DNA of 64,000 nucleotides from assembly GCA_024743405.1 (NCBI GenBank), contig JANSWP010000022.1, positions 16,632 to 80,631 of the forward strand, read 5' to 3'. Below, in pieces: positions 8,305-16,976 of this stretch. The translations under genes were made by a program, and so were the position numbers. Source of the DNA: Bacteroidota bacterium (GTDB taxonomy: Bacteria > Bacteroidota > Bacteroidia > Chitinophagales > Saprospiraceae). Every line of letters starts with the position of its first letter. Within the stretch, counting starts at the first letter, position 1. The notes beneath the pieces are model-generated. The model saw only the letters and a program-made list of their open reading frames with translations, ran no database searches and was not told where the DNA came from.

Positions 8305-8464
8305 AGGGATTTCGCAATTAATAAAATACGCAAATTTGGCGTAGTAATTTTTTCATTTATCGAGACAAAATTTTTTCGCATAGCAGCGCTACGGTCAAAA
8401 ATTTTAACGAAGAGAAATGAAAAAAGGACAAGCGAAATACGTAGGTTATTATTTTCGAAGTCCC
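8305..8464. repeat. 160-base MITE-like palindrome in the proximal curlin promoter region
   Basis: Starts AGGGATTTCGCAATTAATAA and ends in the inverted counterpart (about 8440-8464, ending CGAAGTCCC). It is bounded by TA at 8303-8304 and 8465-8466. The arms extend to TTTTTTCATTT on each side, and the centre has a GCATAGCAGCGCTACG palindrome. It fills most of the 292 bases between the two curlin genes, and its left end is only about 20 bases upstream of the proximal curlin start codon, so it should affect that gene's leader or promoter. Confidence 0.7.
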
Positions 8465-8576
8465 TAAGCAATTTATTCAGTTGGCAATTTTCAGTATTAA
8501 GTTGTCATTTATTTACTCAACCTATACCTTTTCCCCAACTATATTTTTTGTTGTCTACAGAATTCTTCAGGAATGA

Positions 8577-9722
8577 TTAGTTACCGTTTTGATTAACATT
8601 TGACAGGTTCAAATTTCCACTTTGGATAACAGTATTCGTATTTCGATTACCAGTTTGAGAGCTGAATGCATTATTTTCATTCCCACTTTGCATCAAGTCA
8701 CTTCGGCTGTTTTCTACATTCATTTGATTAATAGTTGCATTATTCTTATTACCCGCTTGATTGATAGTCGCATTCGTTGAAAAACTACCTGCACCGACAG
8801 TGTTTTGAAGAATAGTCCCCACATTATCATTTCCGCTTTGAAGTAAAATAGCCTCTGCCTCAAATGATTGGAATTGATCAAGACCAGCGATATTTCGGTT
8901 TCCACCTTGAACAACGTCTACCTTATTGTCAAAAGAAGTAGTTTGGTTAGTTATTGCAGTATTGTAGTTTCCACCTTGAGAAATATTAGAAATATTTCCA
9001 TCAGCATTGAGCTGTTGAAGAACGGAAGCTTGGTTGGTATTACCCAGCTGAGTTATATTCGTTTCATTTCCAGAAGCTAATGATTGAGTAATCAAAGCGT
9101 TATTATCGTTTCCACCTTGATTAATATTGTGCTTGTTAATGAGTTCCTCACCAGCCAACTGATTTACAGAAGCAATATTTCGATTTCCGCTTTGATCGAT
9201 TTTCGTTTCATTACCCTGAATAATCCCACCAAATTGAAAAGTCGACGAAATATTCTCCTTACCCGTTTGATTAGTTTTTACCTCGTTTTGAGTAACAAAT
9301 TGACCAGATTGCGTATTTACTGATAAATTTCTCACCCCTGTCTGATGCACCTCTACAAGGTTGCTATTTGCAAAATCTTGTTGTAGAATAGCTGCCCCAT
9401 TTTCATTGTCATTGCTTCCTCCAGAGATTCCTTGATTAATCCTTGCAGTATTTTGATTCGCACCCGAAAGTTGATCTGTCTGAGCAAAGTTCTTATTACT
9501 GTACTGATTGATTTGGGAGTTATTGGCTCTACCAGAGCCTTCTTGAGTTACTTCAGCCCGGTTGTCATTGCCTTCTTGCAATTGGATGGCCTTGTTATTT
9601 AGCCCACCTTGGTCGACTTCAACAACATTATTTTTTCCGGTTTGAGTCGTAGTATTTGATTGAGCGACCCCCAAACACGTCGATAGGACTACCATTAAAG
9701 TAGTGAATAAATACTTTTTCAT
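8577..9722 (-). CDS. Curlin-repeat amyloid subunit (CsgA-like), distal copy
   Basis: A 381-residue secreted protein, starting at the ATG at 9722 with signal peptide MKKYLFTTLMVVLSTCLGVAQ; the open frame extends 23 codons further upstream. About 17 curlin repeats follow (VDQGGLNNKAIQLQ, INQGGNDNNALITQ, ISQGGNYNTAITNQ, INQAGNKNNATINQ), ending in VNQNGN. Same length and layout as the neighbouring curlin, so the pair arose by duplication and diverged. Upstream at 9911-9976 lies a GCGTA hairpin shared with the nucleator-like gene. Confidence 0.92.
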   Translation of the reverse strand: MKKYLFTTLMVVLSTCLGVAQSNTTTQTGKNNVVEVDQGGLNNKAIQLQEGNDNRAEVTQEGSGRANNSQINQYSNKNFAQTDQLSGANQNTARINQGISGGSNDNENGAAILQQDFANSNLVEVHQTGVRNLSVNTQSGQFVTQNEVKTNQTGKENISSTFQFGGIIQGNETKIDQSGNRNIASVNQLAGEELINKHNINQGGNDNNALITQSLASGNETNITQLGNTNQASVLQQLNADGNISNISQGGNYNTAITNQTTSFDNKVDVVQGGNRNIAGLDQFQSFEAEAILLQSGNDNVGTILQNTVGAGSFSTNATINQAGNKNNATINQMNVENSRSDLMQSGNENNAFSSQTGNRNTNTVIQSGNLNLSNVNQNGN

Positions 9723-10250
9723 AGTGAATTGTAAGTTTTGGTTGAAAAATGTAGGGTTCAACATTACTTGCCCAATTGACGAAATAGCCAATCTTTGGGA
9801 AGATTGCGTTAAGCTTTGTGTTTAAAATATTGAAATACTTTAGGAGGATTTCGCGACGTGATGTTTGAAAGTTTGTGGGTGTAAAATTAGACAAGATTTA
9901 CCACTCTGGGCTGACGCAAAAGGCGTAAAGTCACAATTACGCCTTTTGACTGACGCTTCGGTACAAAAGCGTAAATCAAAGGATTATTATTATTGACCTT
10001 ACAAATATGAAAACCACACATCATCCACTCGACAGCATTGTAACAACTGTTTCCGAATTAGAAATATTTGTAGTTTATCCAGTAGATAAAACCAATGATT
10101 CTAAAATTCTAGTGGCATCTGATTTCTGATCCAATTAGTTGATAAAAAAGGACATTGATGAAGAGGCTTTTCTTTTTCAAAAATATTTTTCCCAGATGCA
10201 GCATCCCTCCCAAATTTCGCACCTTTAAAGATGAAACAACTTTTTTGCAA
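9723..10250. other. Divergent intergenic region between curlin and sigma-factor genes
   Basis: About 530 bases holding the leader of the distal curlin gene, the GCGTA hairpin (9911-9976) and the promoter region of the plus-strand sigma factor. No other supported gene is visible. Confidence 0.6.
9911..9976 (-). promoter_or_regulatory. GCGTA hairpin upstream of the distal curlin gene
   Basis: CTGACG is followed by a perfect 11-base stem, AAAAGGCGTAA (9918-9928) with TTACGCCTTTT (9937-9947), then a second CTGACGC and AAAGCGTAAA. It resembles 7026-7080 base for base in its main blocks. It lies about 190 bases before the curlin start codon at 9722. It may be an operator, an RNA structure or a terminator-like barrier against the divergent sigma-factor gene. 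Confidence 0.45.
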
Positions 10251-10790
10251 ATGACGCTCCAAGAACAAGAATTAATTCAAGCCTGTAAAAAAGGTGATCG
10301 AAAAGCTCAAAATGCATTTTATGACCGATATAAGGTCAAAATGTTTGGCGTATGCATGCGTTATGCTTCCAATCGCGAGGAGGCAGAAGACATGCTTCTA
10401 GAAGGTTTTTTTCGGGTTTTTAAAGACTTACATCAGTTTCGAAACCAATGCCCAGTGGAGGCATGGATACGAAAAGTCATGATTAACTCAGCGTTGATGT
10501 ATTTGCGAAAAAATCACTTAAAATCTTTCAACTTCATTAATATTGCTGAAGTGCCTTATCTGGAAGCAGATGATGATTTTGGATTTCAACAGGATACAAA
10601 AATGGTTATTGAAGCCATTCAACAATTACCTATTGGTTTTAAAACCATCTTTAATTTATACGCCATTGAGGGGTTCTCGCACAAAGAAATTGCTGAAAAA
10701 ATGAGCATTTCAGCAAGCACTTCTCGATCACAATATACTCGAGCTAAAATCGCTTTGCAAAAGTTGTTATCAAAACAAAAAGTCATATGA
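10251..10790 (+). CDS. ECF-type RNA polymerase sigma factor
   Basis: A 179-residue sigma-70 family factor with region 2 (DRKAQNAFYDRYKVKMFGVC to EAEDMLLEGFFRVFKDLHQF) and region 4 (IQQLPIGFKTIFNLYAIEGF, then HKEIAEKMSISASTSRSQYT, a helix-turn-helix). It recruits RNA polymerase to a dedicated promoter set. I chose the ATG at 10251; the frame is open from 10155, but the upstream 32 codons do not look like sigma sequence. The next gene, 84 bases downstream on the same strand, begins with an anti-sigma-like segment, so the two are probably a regulatory pair. Targets are unknown; the divergent curli genes are candidates. Confidence 0.9.
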   Translation: MTLQEQELIQACKKGDRKAQNAFYDRYKVKMFGVCMRYASNREEAEDMLLEGFFRVFKDLHQFRNQCPVEAWIRKVMINSALMYLRKNHLKSFNFINIAEVPYLEADDDFGFQQDTKMVIEAIQQLPIGFKTIFNLYAIEGFSHKEIAEKMSISASTSRSQYTRAKIALQKLLSKQKVI

Positions 10791-10874
10791 CCACTGACGT
10801 TAGCGGTACGATGTCCGAATGTGTACACAAAAAATACGGACACCGCACGCCTGACTTCTATCAAATCAATAATC

Positions 10875-11789
10875 ATGTCTAAATCTAATTTTGAAAATCA
10901 AATTAAACAATCGGTTGAACGATTCGACGATCTGCCATCAGGGCAAGTTTGGGATAATTTGGATCAAAAATTAAATCAAAATCTAGTTATGAAAAATGCA
11001 AATAATCAGTGGTTGAAAATATTGAGTTTGGCAGCTGCAGGAGCTTTATTGATCATGGCAGGGTATTTCTTTTTACAGACGGAAACAGAAAACAATGAAC
11101 CTGATAAAACAGAAAACCAAGTGTTATCAGAGACAAATAGTGCTGATGTAACCATCATGAAAAAATATTTCAAAGAAGAATTGGAAGAGGCAAAGTTTAA
11201 TCAGAAAGGGCTTGCCATTTACATTTGTATGGAAAATTGTGTTTTCTGTGAACGCTTTCAAAATGAGACACTAAATCAACCACAAATTAAGACTCTTTTC
11301 GGTAATAATTTTGACCAAATTATAGTGGATCTGAAAAGCAAAGAATACTTGCCATTCTTAAAGCAATTTGATATTAAAGCAGCTCCTTCAATGTTCTTTT
11401 TTAAGAATGATGGGACATTTATTGACAAGGTAGTTGGCTTTCGGTCTTCGAAAGATTTTGAAGGATTTTTAAATGCGATTTTGGAAATGTCAGAAAATTT
11501 AGAACCAACTGAAGTAGTCAATATTTCACAAGAAACTTTTCCAACCGAAATCAACGTTTTCCCAAATCCCTCAAATGGATCTTTCACGGTTCAAATAAAA
11601 TCTGATCCATTAACGACTCATATTCGATTGATTGACATGAACGGAAAAGAACTTTTATCAGAAGAGTTGAAAATTATGGATGGGCTTTATGAGCAAGAAT
11701 TTGACCTTTCGAATCATCCAAAAGGGACTTATATTTTTCATTGTTATCAGAAAGGAAATTTGTTGACGGAACAGATTATTGTGCAGTAA
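10875..11789 (+). CDS. Membrane protein: anti-sigma-like tail, thioredoxin fold and T9SS-type C-terminal domain
   Basis: A 304-residue protein. Residues 1-45 (ENQIKQSVERFDDLPSGQVW and DNLDQKLNQ) resemble the cytoplasmic start of Bacteroidota anti-sigma proteins. Residues 46-67 are a membrane segment. Residues about 92-205 are a thioredoxin-like domain with C122-x-x-C125 (ENCVFCERF) and a likely cis-proline at P171 (KAAPSMFFF). Residues 227-304 read as a type A sorting domain (NVFPNPSNGSF, RLIDMNGKELL, KGTYIFHCYQKGN). I start at the ATG at 10875, where the anti-sigma-like sequence begins. It follows an ECF sigma gene. Redox control of the sigma factor across the membrane is an attractive but unproven reading. 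Confidence 0.8.
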   Translation: MSKSNFENQIKQSVERFDDLPSGQVWDNLDQKLNQNLVMKNANNQWLKILSLAAAGALLIMAGYFFLQTETENNEPDKTENQVLSETNSADVTIMKKYFKEELEEAKFNQKGLAIYICMENCVFCERFQNETLNQPQIKTLFGNNFDQIIVDLKSKEYLPFLKQFDIKAAPSMFFFKNDGTFIDKVVGFRSSKDFEGFLNAILEMSENLEPTEVVNISQETFPTEINVFPNPSNGSFTVQIKSDPLTTHIRLIDMNGKELLSEELKIMDGLYEQEFDLSNHPKGTYIFHCYQKGNLLTEQIIVQ

Positions 11790-11800
11790 TTATCTTTAAT

Positions 11801-11837
11801 AAAAGTATCGGATACATTAATAGTATCCGATACTTTT
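11801..11837. terminator. Bidirectional terminator between convergent genes
   Basis: Perfect 15-base stem AAAAGTATCGGATAC (11801-11815) with GTATCCGATACTTTT (11823-11837) and a 7-base loop. It is placed between the plus-strand thioredoxin-fold gene and the minus-strand S9 peptidase, with T-rich arms in both directions. Confidence 0.85.
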
Positions 11838-11879
11838 GACAGGTTTATTTGCCTTCAATAGTTTGTTTTTGGGTAAAGA

Positions 11880-13904
11880 TTAAGGCTTCGCACTATTCTT
11901 CAAAGTCTTATCCAACCATCCAAAAAATTCCCGTTGCCAAAGAATTCCGTTTTGAGGTTTCAATACCCAGTGACCTTCATTTGGAAAATACAAAAATCGA
12001 CTTTCTAGTCCTTTTAATTTTGCCGTTTGAAATGCCTGCATCCCTTCACTTATTGGCACTCTAAAGTCTTTTTCGCCATGGATAACCATGATAGGCGTGT
12101 CCCAATTTCGAGCATATTTATGAGGCGAATCGGTGAGATAAGTAGAAGGCACTTTATCATCAAAATAGGCTCCACCCATATCGTGATTAGCGAAAAATAG
12201 TTCTTCGGTTGTCCCATACCAACTTTCTAAATTGAATACCCCACAATGCGAAATGAATGATTTGAAACGCTTATTATGATTGCCTGCCAACCAATATACG
12301 GAGTAACCACCATAACTTGCCCCTACCGCACCTAGACGTGTTTCATCAATAAAAGGCTCAGTTTTCGCATCGTCGATGGCAGAAAGTAAATCTTGCATAG
12401 ATTGACCACCCCAATCACCTGAAATTTGATCATTCCATTCACGTCCAAAGGAAGGCAGCCCCCGACGATTAGGAGCGACAATGACATAATCATTTGCAGC
12501 CATCATTTGAAAATTCCAACGATAAGACCAAAATTGAGATACCGGACTTTGCGGTCCTCCTTGGCAATATAATAAGGCTGGATATTTTTTATTTGGGTCA
12601 AAATTCGGCGGATAGATCATCCAAACCAACATGTCTTTTCCATCAGTCGTTTTTGTCCAACGCTTCTCGACTTTCCCCATTTTGACATTGGAAAGTAAGT
12701 CTTTATTGACGAAAGTAAGCTGATTGACTGCTTTGTCTTTCAGATCAATTCTGAATAATTCATGCGGTTCACTCATTGAACATCGACTCGAAACGATACT
12801 ATTATTAGCAACTACATAACCATTATAATTGTAATCACCTTTTGTTATCTGAGTAGGTTTCCCACCATTCAGCCCAACCTGAAACACTTGATAAGTAGCT
12901 TGTTCTCCACTCGTAAAGTAAAAACCTTTGGAGTCAGCTGCCCAGTGCAAATGCCCTGCATTTCTTTCCCAACCTTCTGTAACTTCCATTTTAGAATTGG
13001 TCGCAAAGGTGTAAACAAAAATACGATTTCTGTCTGCTTCAAAACCAGGCGTTTCCATGCTTGACCAGGCGATATATTGTCCATCAGGAGAGAAAATCGG
13101 CTCCATATCATACCCTTTCATTCCCTCAGAAATATTGGTAGTTTCGCCCGTCGCAAGTTCATATAAATAAATATCAGAATCTGTACTCACGGCATAATCC
13201 TTACCCCTCATCTTTTTACAGGTATACGCAACAAAACGTCCATCAGCACTCCAATTGATTTGTTCCATCCATCCAAAAGGTTTAAGTGGACTATCGAACC
13301 CTTCATTCATAATATTTTTGGGTGAACCAACAATTTTTCCATCAGTATATTTGGCGATGAAAATATTGGAATACGAGCCGTCTTCCCATCCATCCCAATG
13401 CCGATACATCAAATCGTCAATGATTCGAGCCTCTGCCTTCGGCAAATCTGAATGTAATTGTTGAGTCGATTTATCATATTTGACATCTCGAATAAACAAT
13501 ACATTTTGACCATCTGGTGCGTATTTAAAACTTCCCATCTCTTCCTCTGAAACCTGTTGAGCATCCGAGCCATTAGGATTCATTTCCCACATTTTCCCAG
13601 CTTTCATAAAACCGATTTTTTTCCCGTCAGGGCGATATTGAGCTTCAGATTCGCTGCCAGGTGTATTTGTAATTTGAGTCGGTTCACCCCCCTTCACAGG
13701 AATGGTAAAGAGGTCTCGACTCCCTTTATTTTCTGGAACATCATAATTAGTCATGCCAAATAAAATGGTCTTTCCATTAGGCGAAATATCATAAAGCGAA
13801 ATACGACCCAATGACCATAATAATTCTGGGTTCATTCGATCGCTTTGCGCCCAAATATGGGAAACAAATAATAAGATAGTTAGGATAAGGATTTGTCTTT
13901 TCAT
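11880..13904 (-). CDS. Secreted S9-family prolyl oligopeptidase-type peptidase
   Basis: A 674-residue periplasmic or secreted serine peptidase. Signal peptide MKRQILILTILLFVSHIWAQ. Residues about 25-400 are a WD40/TolB-like propeller with repeated blades (SPDGQYIAWSS, ADGRFVAYT). Residues about 415-670 are the alpha/beta-hydrolase domain with nucleophile S530 in GASYGGY, D613 in HGEKDFRV and H645 in NEGHW. The family cleaves peptides as dipeptidyl or acylaminoacyl peptidases; the exact specificity cannot be read. All catalytic residues are present. The gene stands alone and converges with the sigma/anti-sigma pair. Confidence 0.92.
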   Translation of the reverse strand: MKRQILILTILLFVSHIWAQSDRMNPELLWSLGRISLYDISPNGKTILFGMTNYDVPENKGSRDLFTIPVKGGEPTQITNTPGSESEAQYRPDGKKIGFMKAGKMWEMNPNGSDAQQVSEEEMGSFKYAPDGQNVLFIRDVKYDKSTQQLHSDLPKAEARIIDDLMYRHWDGWEDGSYSNIFIAKYTDGKIVGSPKNIMNEGFDSPLKPFGWMEQINWSADGRFVAYTCKKMRGKDYAVSTDSDIYLYELATGETTNISEGMKGYDMEPIFSPDGQYIAWSSMETPGFEADRNRIFVYTFATNSKMEVTEGWERNAGHLHWAADSKGFYFTSGEQATYQVFQVGLNGGKPTQITKGDYNYNGYVVANNSIVSSRCSMSEPHELFRIDLKDKAVNQLTFVNKDLLSNVKMGKVEKRWTKTTDGKDMLVWMIYPPNFDPNKKYPALLYCQGGPQSPVSQFWSYRWNFQMMAANDYVIVAPNRRGLPSFGREWNDQISGDWGGQSMQDLLSAIDDAKTEPFIDETRLGAVGASYGGYSVYWLAGNHNKRFKSFISHCGVFNLESWYGTTEELFFANHDMGGAYFDDKVPSTYLTDSPHKYARNWDTPIMVIHGEKDFRVPISEGMQAFQTAKLKGLESRFLYFPNEGHWVLKPQNGILWQREFFGWLDKTLKNSAKP

Positions 13905-13988
13905 AATTGTTGTTTTTTACACCAAAAGTTGAATTATAGAATTTTCAAAGAGAGAGAGAATCGGTTCGATATGAAAATTACAAAGTTA

Positions 13989-14037
13989 GGGTGGAGGAAA
14001 TAAATAAACTACCCAGATTTCAGGAAGATAAAATTTA
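13989..14037. repeat. Truncated MITE-like end
   Basis: GAGGAAATAAATAAACTACCC and the following bases align with the left end of the element at 41887-42047 (GGGAATAAATAAGATACCC). A TA precedes it at 13987-13988. No matching right end is seen before the M20 peptidase stop at 14052, so it is probably a one-ended relic. Confidence 0.4.
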
Positions 14038-14051
14038 AACATGCGCTAACT

Positions 14052-15524
14052 CTATCGACAAGCATTTAATATCAATCTTTGATAAAATCGTATCGCATTT
14101 TTATAATTCTCCACTCGAACGCGCTCATTTAATCCATGAAACCGCTTCGTATCTACCTTATCGCAATGAAGTGGAATAAAGCGGTAAACATTGTCAGAAA
14201 CATTGGTAAAATGTCTTCCATCTGTTCCCCCCACTACTAAGGAAGGAGCAACCACCGCCTCCGGGAATATCTCCCGAATGGTCGTATGCAAAATTTGAAA
14301 ACCAAAAGCTTCCGTACTCGAAACAGGTGACGGCTCGGTAACATTTCCTTCTCCTGACACTGAAACAATCACCTGATTATCATCAATTACTTCTCGTACA
14401 TATTGCTGAACAGACTCGACCGTTTCGCCAGGAAGAATCCGAAAATTTATTTTAGCCGAAGCTTTGGTAGGTAGGACATTATCTTTAAAACCGCCCCTCA
14501 ACATAGTCGGTGCTATAGTCGTTCGAACCAAAGCATTGGAAGTATTTTCATTAGACAAATTGCTCAAAATCAAACCCTCTGTTGCCCATAAATTGGAGAA
14601 CAACATTTTGTGAAAGAAACTCATTTCTGGACCAATAAAATTGAACATCTGACCAACTGCGCCATCTATTTTTGCTGGAAATGGATTTTGATTTAATTTA
14701 TAAATTGACTCACTTAAAAGTCCAACTGCAGTTGTTTTGGGTGGAATCGAGGAGTGACCACCTTCTTTTAAGTTAGCAGTTATTGAAAGCGTCACATATC
14801 CTTTCTCTGAAAGTCCAATCATAGCCAAAGGTGCATCCAAACCACCCATGGCATTGTTCAAAACCATACCGCCTTCGTCCAAAACAAACTCAAATCGAAT
14901 CCCTCTCTTTTCGAATAATTTGGCGATGGATTTTGCACCATTTCGCCCTCCTACCTCTTCATCATGTCCAAATGCCAAGTAGATAGTTCTTTCTGGAATA
15001 TAGTCTGTTTTCAAAAGTAAATTCACCGCCTCTATAATCGAAAACACACTGAATTTATCATCCATCGTACCACGTCCCCAGATAAATCCATCCTTAATCT
15101 TTCCACTAAAAGGTGCTTCTTCCCAATCTTTTAAACTGCCTTCTTCCACAGGCACCACATCCATGTGCGCCATTAAAAGAATAGGTTCTAATTTGGGATT
15201 TTTACCCTGCCATTTATAAATCCGACTAAACTGATTGACTATTTCTTTGTCTAAAAGGGAATCAAGTAAAGGATAGGTCTTTTCAATGAAAGTATCCAAG
15301 TTTCGGAATGCCTGAGTATCTACTTTTGATTGATTAGAGATAGTTGGATAAGACAAAGCCTTGGTAAATCTTTGAACCGCATTGTCGTCAATCTCAATAT
15401 TTTCGATAGGTTCAATTCGAATTTGGAGAGAAGAAAAAGTAAAGGCATTATAAACCAAAATACAGCCTGCAATAAAAGCAAATAACAAGACAAGCTTGAA
15501 AAGTAGTTTTTTAAACTTTCTCAT
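14052..15524 (-). CDS. M20-family metallopeptidase (carboxypeptidase PM20D1-like)
   Basis: A 490-residue zinc peptidase with one N-terminal membrane anchor or signal (residues about 9-28). The metal site is visible: HMDVVP, D in GTMDDKFSV, the catalytic pair in HDEEVGGRNG, D in DEGG and H in the final region (GGTDGRHF and RFIPLHCDK). The dimerisation domain follows SLSITANLKEGGHSSIPPK. The length fits the PM20D1/carboxypeptidase S group rather than shorter M20 amidases. It probably hydrolyses N-acyl amino acids or dipeptides outside the cytoplasm; substrate unknown. Confidence 0.9.
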   Translation of the reverse strand: MRKFKKLLFKLVLLFAFIAGCILVYNAFTFSSLQIRIEPIENIEIDDNAVQRFTKALSYPTISNQSKVDTQAFRNLDTFIEKTYPLLDSLLDKEIVNQFSRIYKWQGKNPKLEPILLMAHMDVVPVEEGSLKDWEEAPFSGKIKDGFIWGRGTMDDKFSVFSIIEAVNLLLKTDYIPERTIYLAFGHDEEVGGRNGAKSIAKLFEKRGIRFEFVLDEGGMVLNNAMGGLDAPLAMIGLSEKGYVTLSITANLKEGGHSSIPPKTTAVGLLSESIYKLNQNPFPAKIDGAVGQMFNFIGPEMSFFHKMLFSNLWATEGLILSNLSNENTSNALVRTTIAPTMLRGGFKDNVLPTKASAKINFRILPGETVESVQQYVREVIDDNQVIVSVSGEGNVTEPSPVSSTEAFGFQILHTTIREIFPEAVVAPSLVVGGTDGRHFTNVSDNVYRFIPLHCDKVDTKRFHGLNERVRVENYKNAIRFYQRLILNACR

Positions 15525-15587
15525 GTATAAAGGGGGCGTTCGGTAATTTTTGTTGTTTCATAGCTTCCATTTTTAAAAGCCCTGAAG

Positions 15588-16454
15588 CTATTTATTTTTA
15601 AGCAAATTAAGCAAATATTCTCCATATCCACTCTTTAGAAATTTATGTCCTAATCTTTCCATCTGAGTATCATCGATGAACCCCATCTCCCAAGCGACCT
15701 CTTCAATGCATCCGATCTTTAACCCTTGGCGTTCTTCGATAACTTGAATGAACTGCCCAGCTTGCAAAAGAGACGCATGAGTCCCTGTATCTAACCAAGC
15801 TACTCCTCTACTCAACACCCCCACTTTGAGGTTTCCATTCTTCAAATAATGTTTATTAACATCCGTGATTTCGTATTCTCCTCTAGGACTAGGCTTAAGA
15901 TTTTTTGCAATCTCCACTACATCATTATTATAAAAATACAACCCCGGAACCGCATAGTTCGATTTCGGTTTTTGTGGTTTTTCTTCAATCGAAAGCGCAT
16001 TAAAATCTTTATCAAAATCTACTACCCCATATCTTTCTGGATCTGCCACCTGATAAGCAAAAACGACTCCTCCATCAGGGTCATTATTTTCTTGAAGGAG
16101 TTCTTTCAATCCATTTCCATAAAAAATATTATCTCCCAAAATCAAGGAAGCAGCATCTTTTCCAATAAATTCTTCGCCTAACACAAAAGCTTGCGCTAAG
16201 CCATTTGGCTCATATTGAGGTATGTACGAAAAATTCATCCCTAAATCTGACCCATCCTTCAGTAGTTTCTGAAAATTGGGTAAATCATGTGGCGTAGAAA
16301 TGATTAGTACATCTCTAATACCTGCCTGCATCAAGATAGACAAAGGATAATAAATCATTGGCTTATCATACACAGGCATCATCTGCTTGCTCATTGCCAA
16401 AGTCAATGGGTACAATCGAGTTCCAAGCCCTCCGGCAAGAATAATTCCTTTCAT
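15588..16454 (-). CDS. rfbA: Glucose-1-phosphate thymidylyltransferase
   Basis: A 288-residue RmlA/RfbA enzyme making dTDP-glucose from dTTP and glucose-1-phosphate, the first step to dTDP-rhamnose and related sugars for surface polysaccharide. The nucleotide-binding signature [20 protein letters not shown] and KPMIYYP at the N-terminus, LGDNIFYG in the middle, [19 protein letters not shown], and LDTGTH near the end match the family over its full normal length. No other rml genes are adjacent. Confidence 0.96.
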   Translation of the reverse strand: MKGIILAGGLGTRLYPLTLAMSKQMMPVYDKPMIYYPLSILMQAGIRDVLIISTPHDLPNFQKLLKDGSDLGMNFSYIPQYEPNGLAQAFVLGEEFIGKDAASLILGDNIFYGNGLKELLQENNDPDGGVVFAYQVADPERYGVVDFDKDFNALSIEEKPQKPKSNYAVPGLYFYNNDVVEIAKNLKPSPRGEYEITDVNKHYLKNGNLKVGVLSRGVAWLDTGTHASLLQAGQFIQVIEERQGLKIGCIEEVAWEMGFIDDTQMERLGHKFLKSGYGEYLLNLLKNK

Positions 16455-16527
16455 TCTGGTAATTGGTAATTAAGTGATTGAATACAATGTAAAAATAGAA
16501 ATAATGATTGAGTCTTTATTGATCGTC

Positions 16528-16890
16528 TCAAATTCGATCAAACTCCTGTCGTAAATCTGATAAAACTCCTTCCAAATTTTTCTCCAGTATACTCATCAAA
16601 TCCGAAATCTCATAGGTATCATCCTCATATTTGGATTTCTTTTCCAATGCTTTATTGGTATTAGTCATTTCATCATTACCCACAAAAGCCAAAGTTGATT
16701 TCATTTTGTGACTAACCATACTCAACTCTTCCCAATTTTGATCATCAGTGAGTATCCTCATTTTAGAAAATTCTTCAGGAAGCTCTATTAAAAGCATCTC
16801 CAACATAGTTTTTTTCATGTCTGCATCCCCATCAGACATCAATTCCAAATAATCTAATTTTACGTTTTGATAAATAGTACTTTCTGTCAT
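16528..16890 (-). CDS. Histidine phosphotransfer (Hpt) protein
   Basis: A 120-residue four-helix Hpt protein. The phosphorylatable histidine is H61 in SHKMKSTLAFVG. It lies directly downstream of a hybrid histidine kinase (86 bases) whose C-terminal receiver needs such a partner, so the two probably form a phosphorelay: kinase histidine to receiver aspartate to this histidine to an unlinked response regulator. No output regulator is adjacent; the NarL-type regulator at 522-1169 is one possibility among many in the genome. Confidence 0.88.
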   Translation of the reverse strand: MTESTIYQNVKLDYLELMSDGDADMKKTMLEMLLIELPEEFSKMRILTDDQNWEELSMVSHKMKSTLAFVGNDEMTNTNKALEKKSKYEDDTYEISDLMSILEKNLEGVLSDLRQEFDRI

Positions 16891-16976
16891 TTGTACAATA
16901 AATATAGGTGAATTTTGCCTGAAATACCTATGAAAGGTTAAATTCCAAATGTGTAGTTCAAAAACATTTTGCCTCT

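Noticed and set aside
7139..9722. The Q/N-rich repeat genes as ice-binding or generic adhesin proteins
   Set aside because: The Q-x-G-x-x-N spacing and the neighbouring csgE, csgF and csgG genes fit curlins better.
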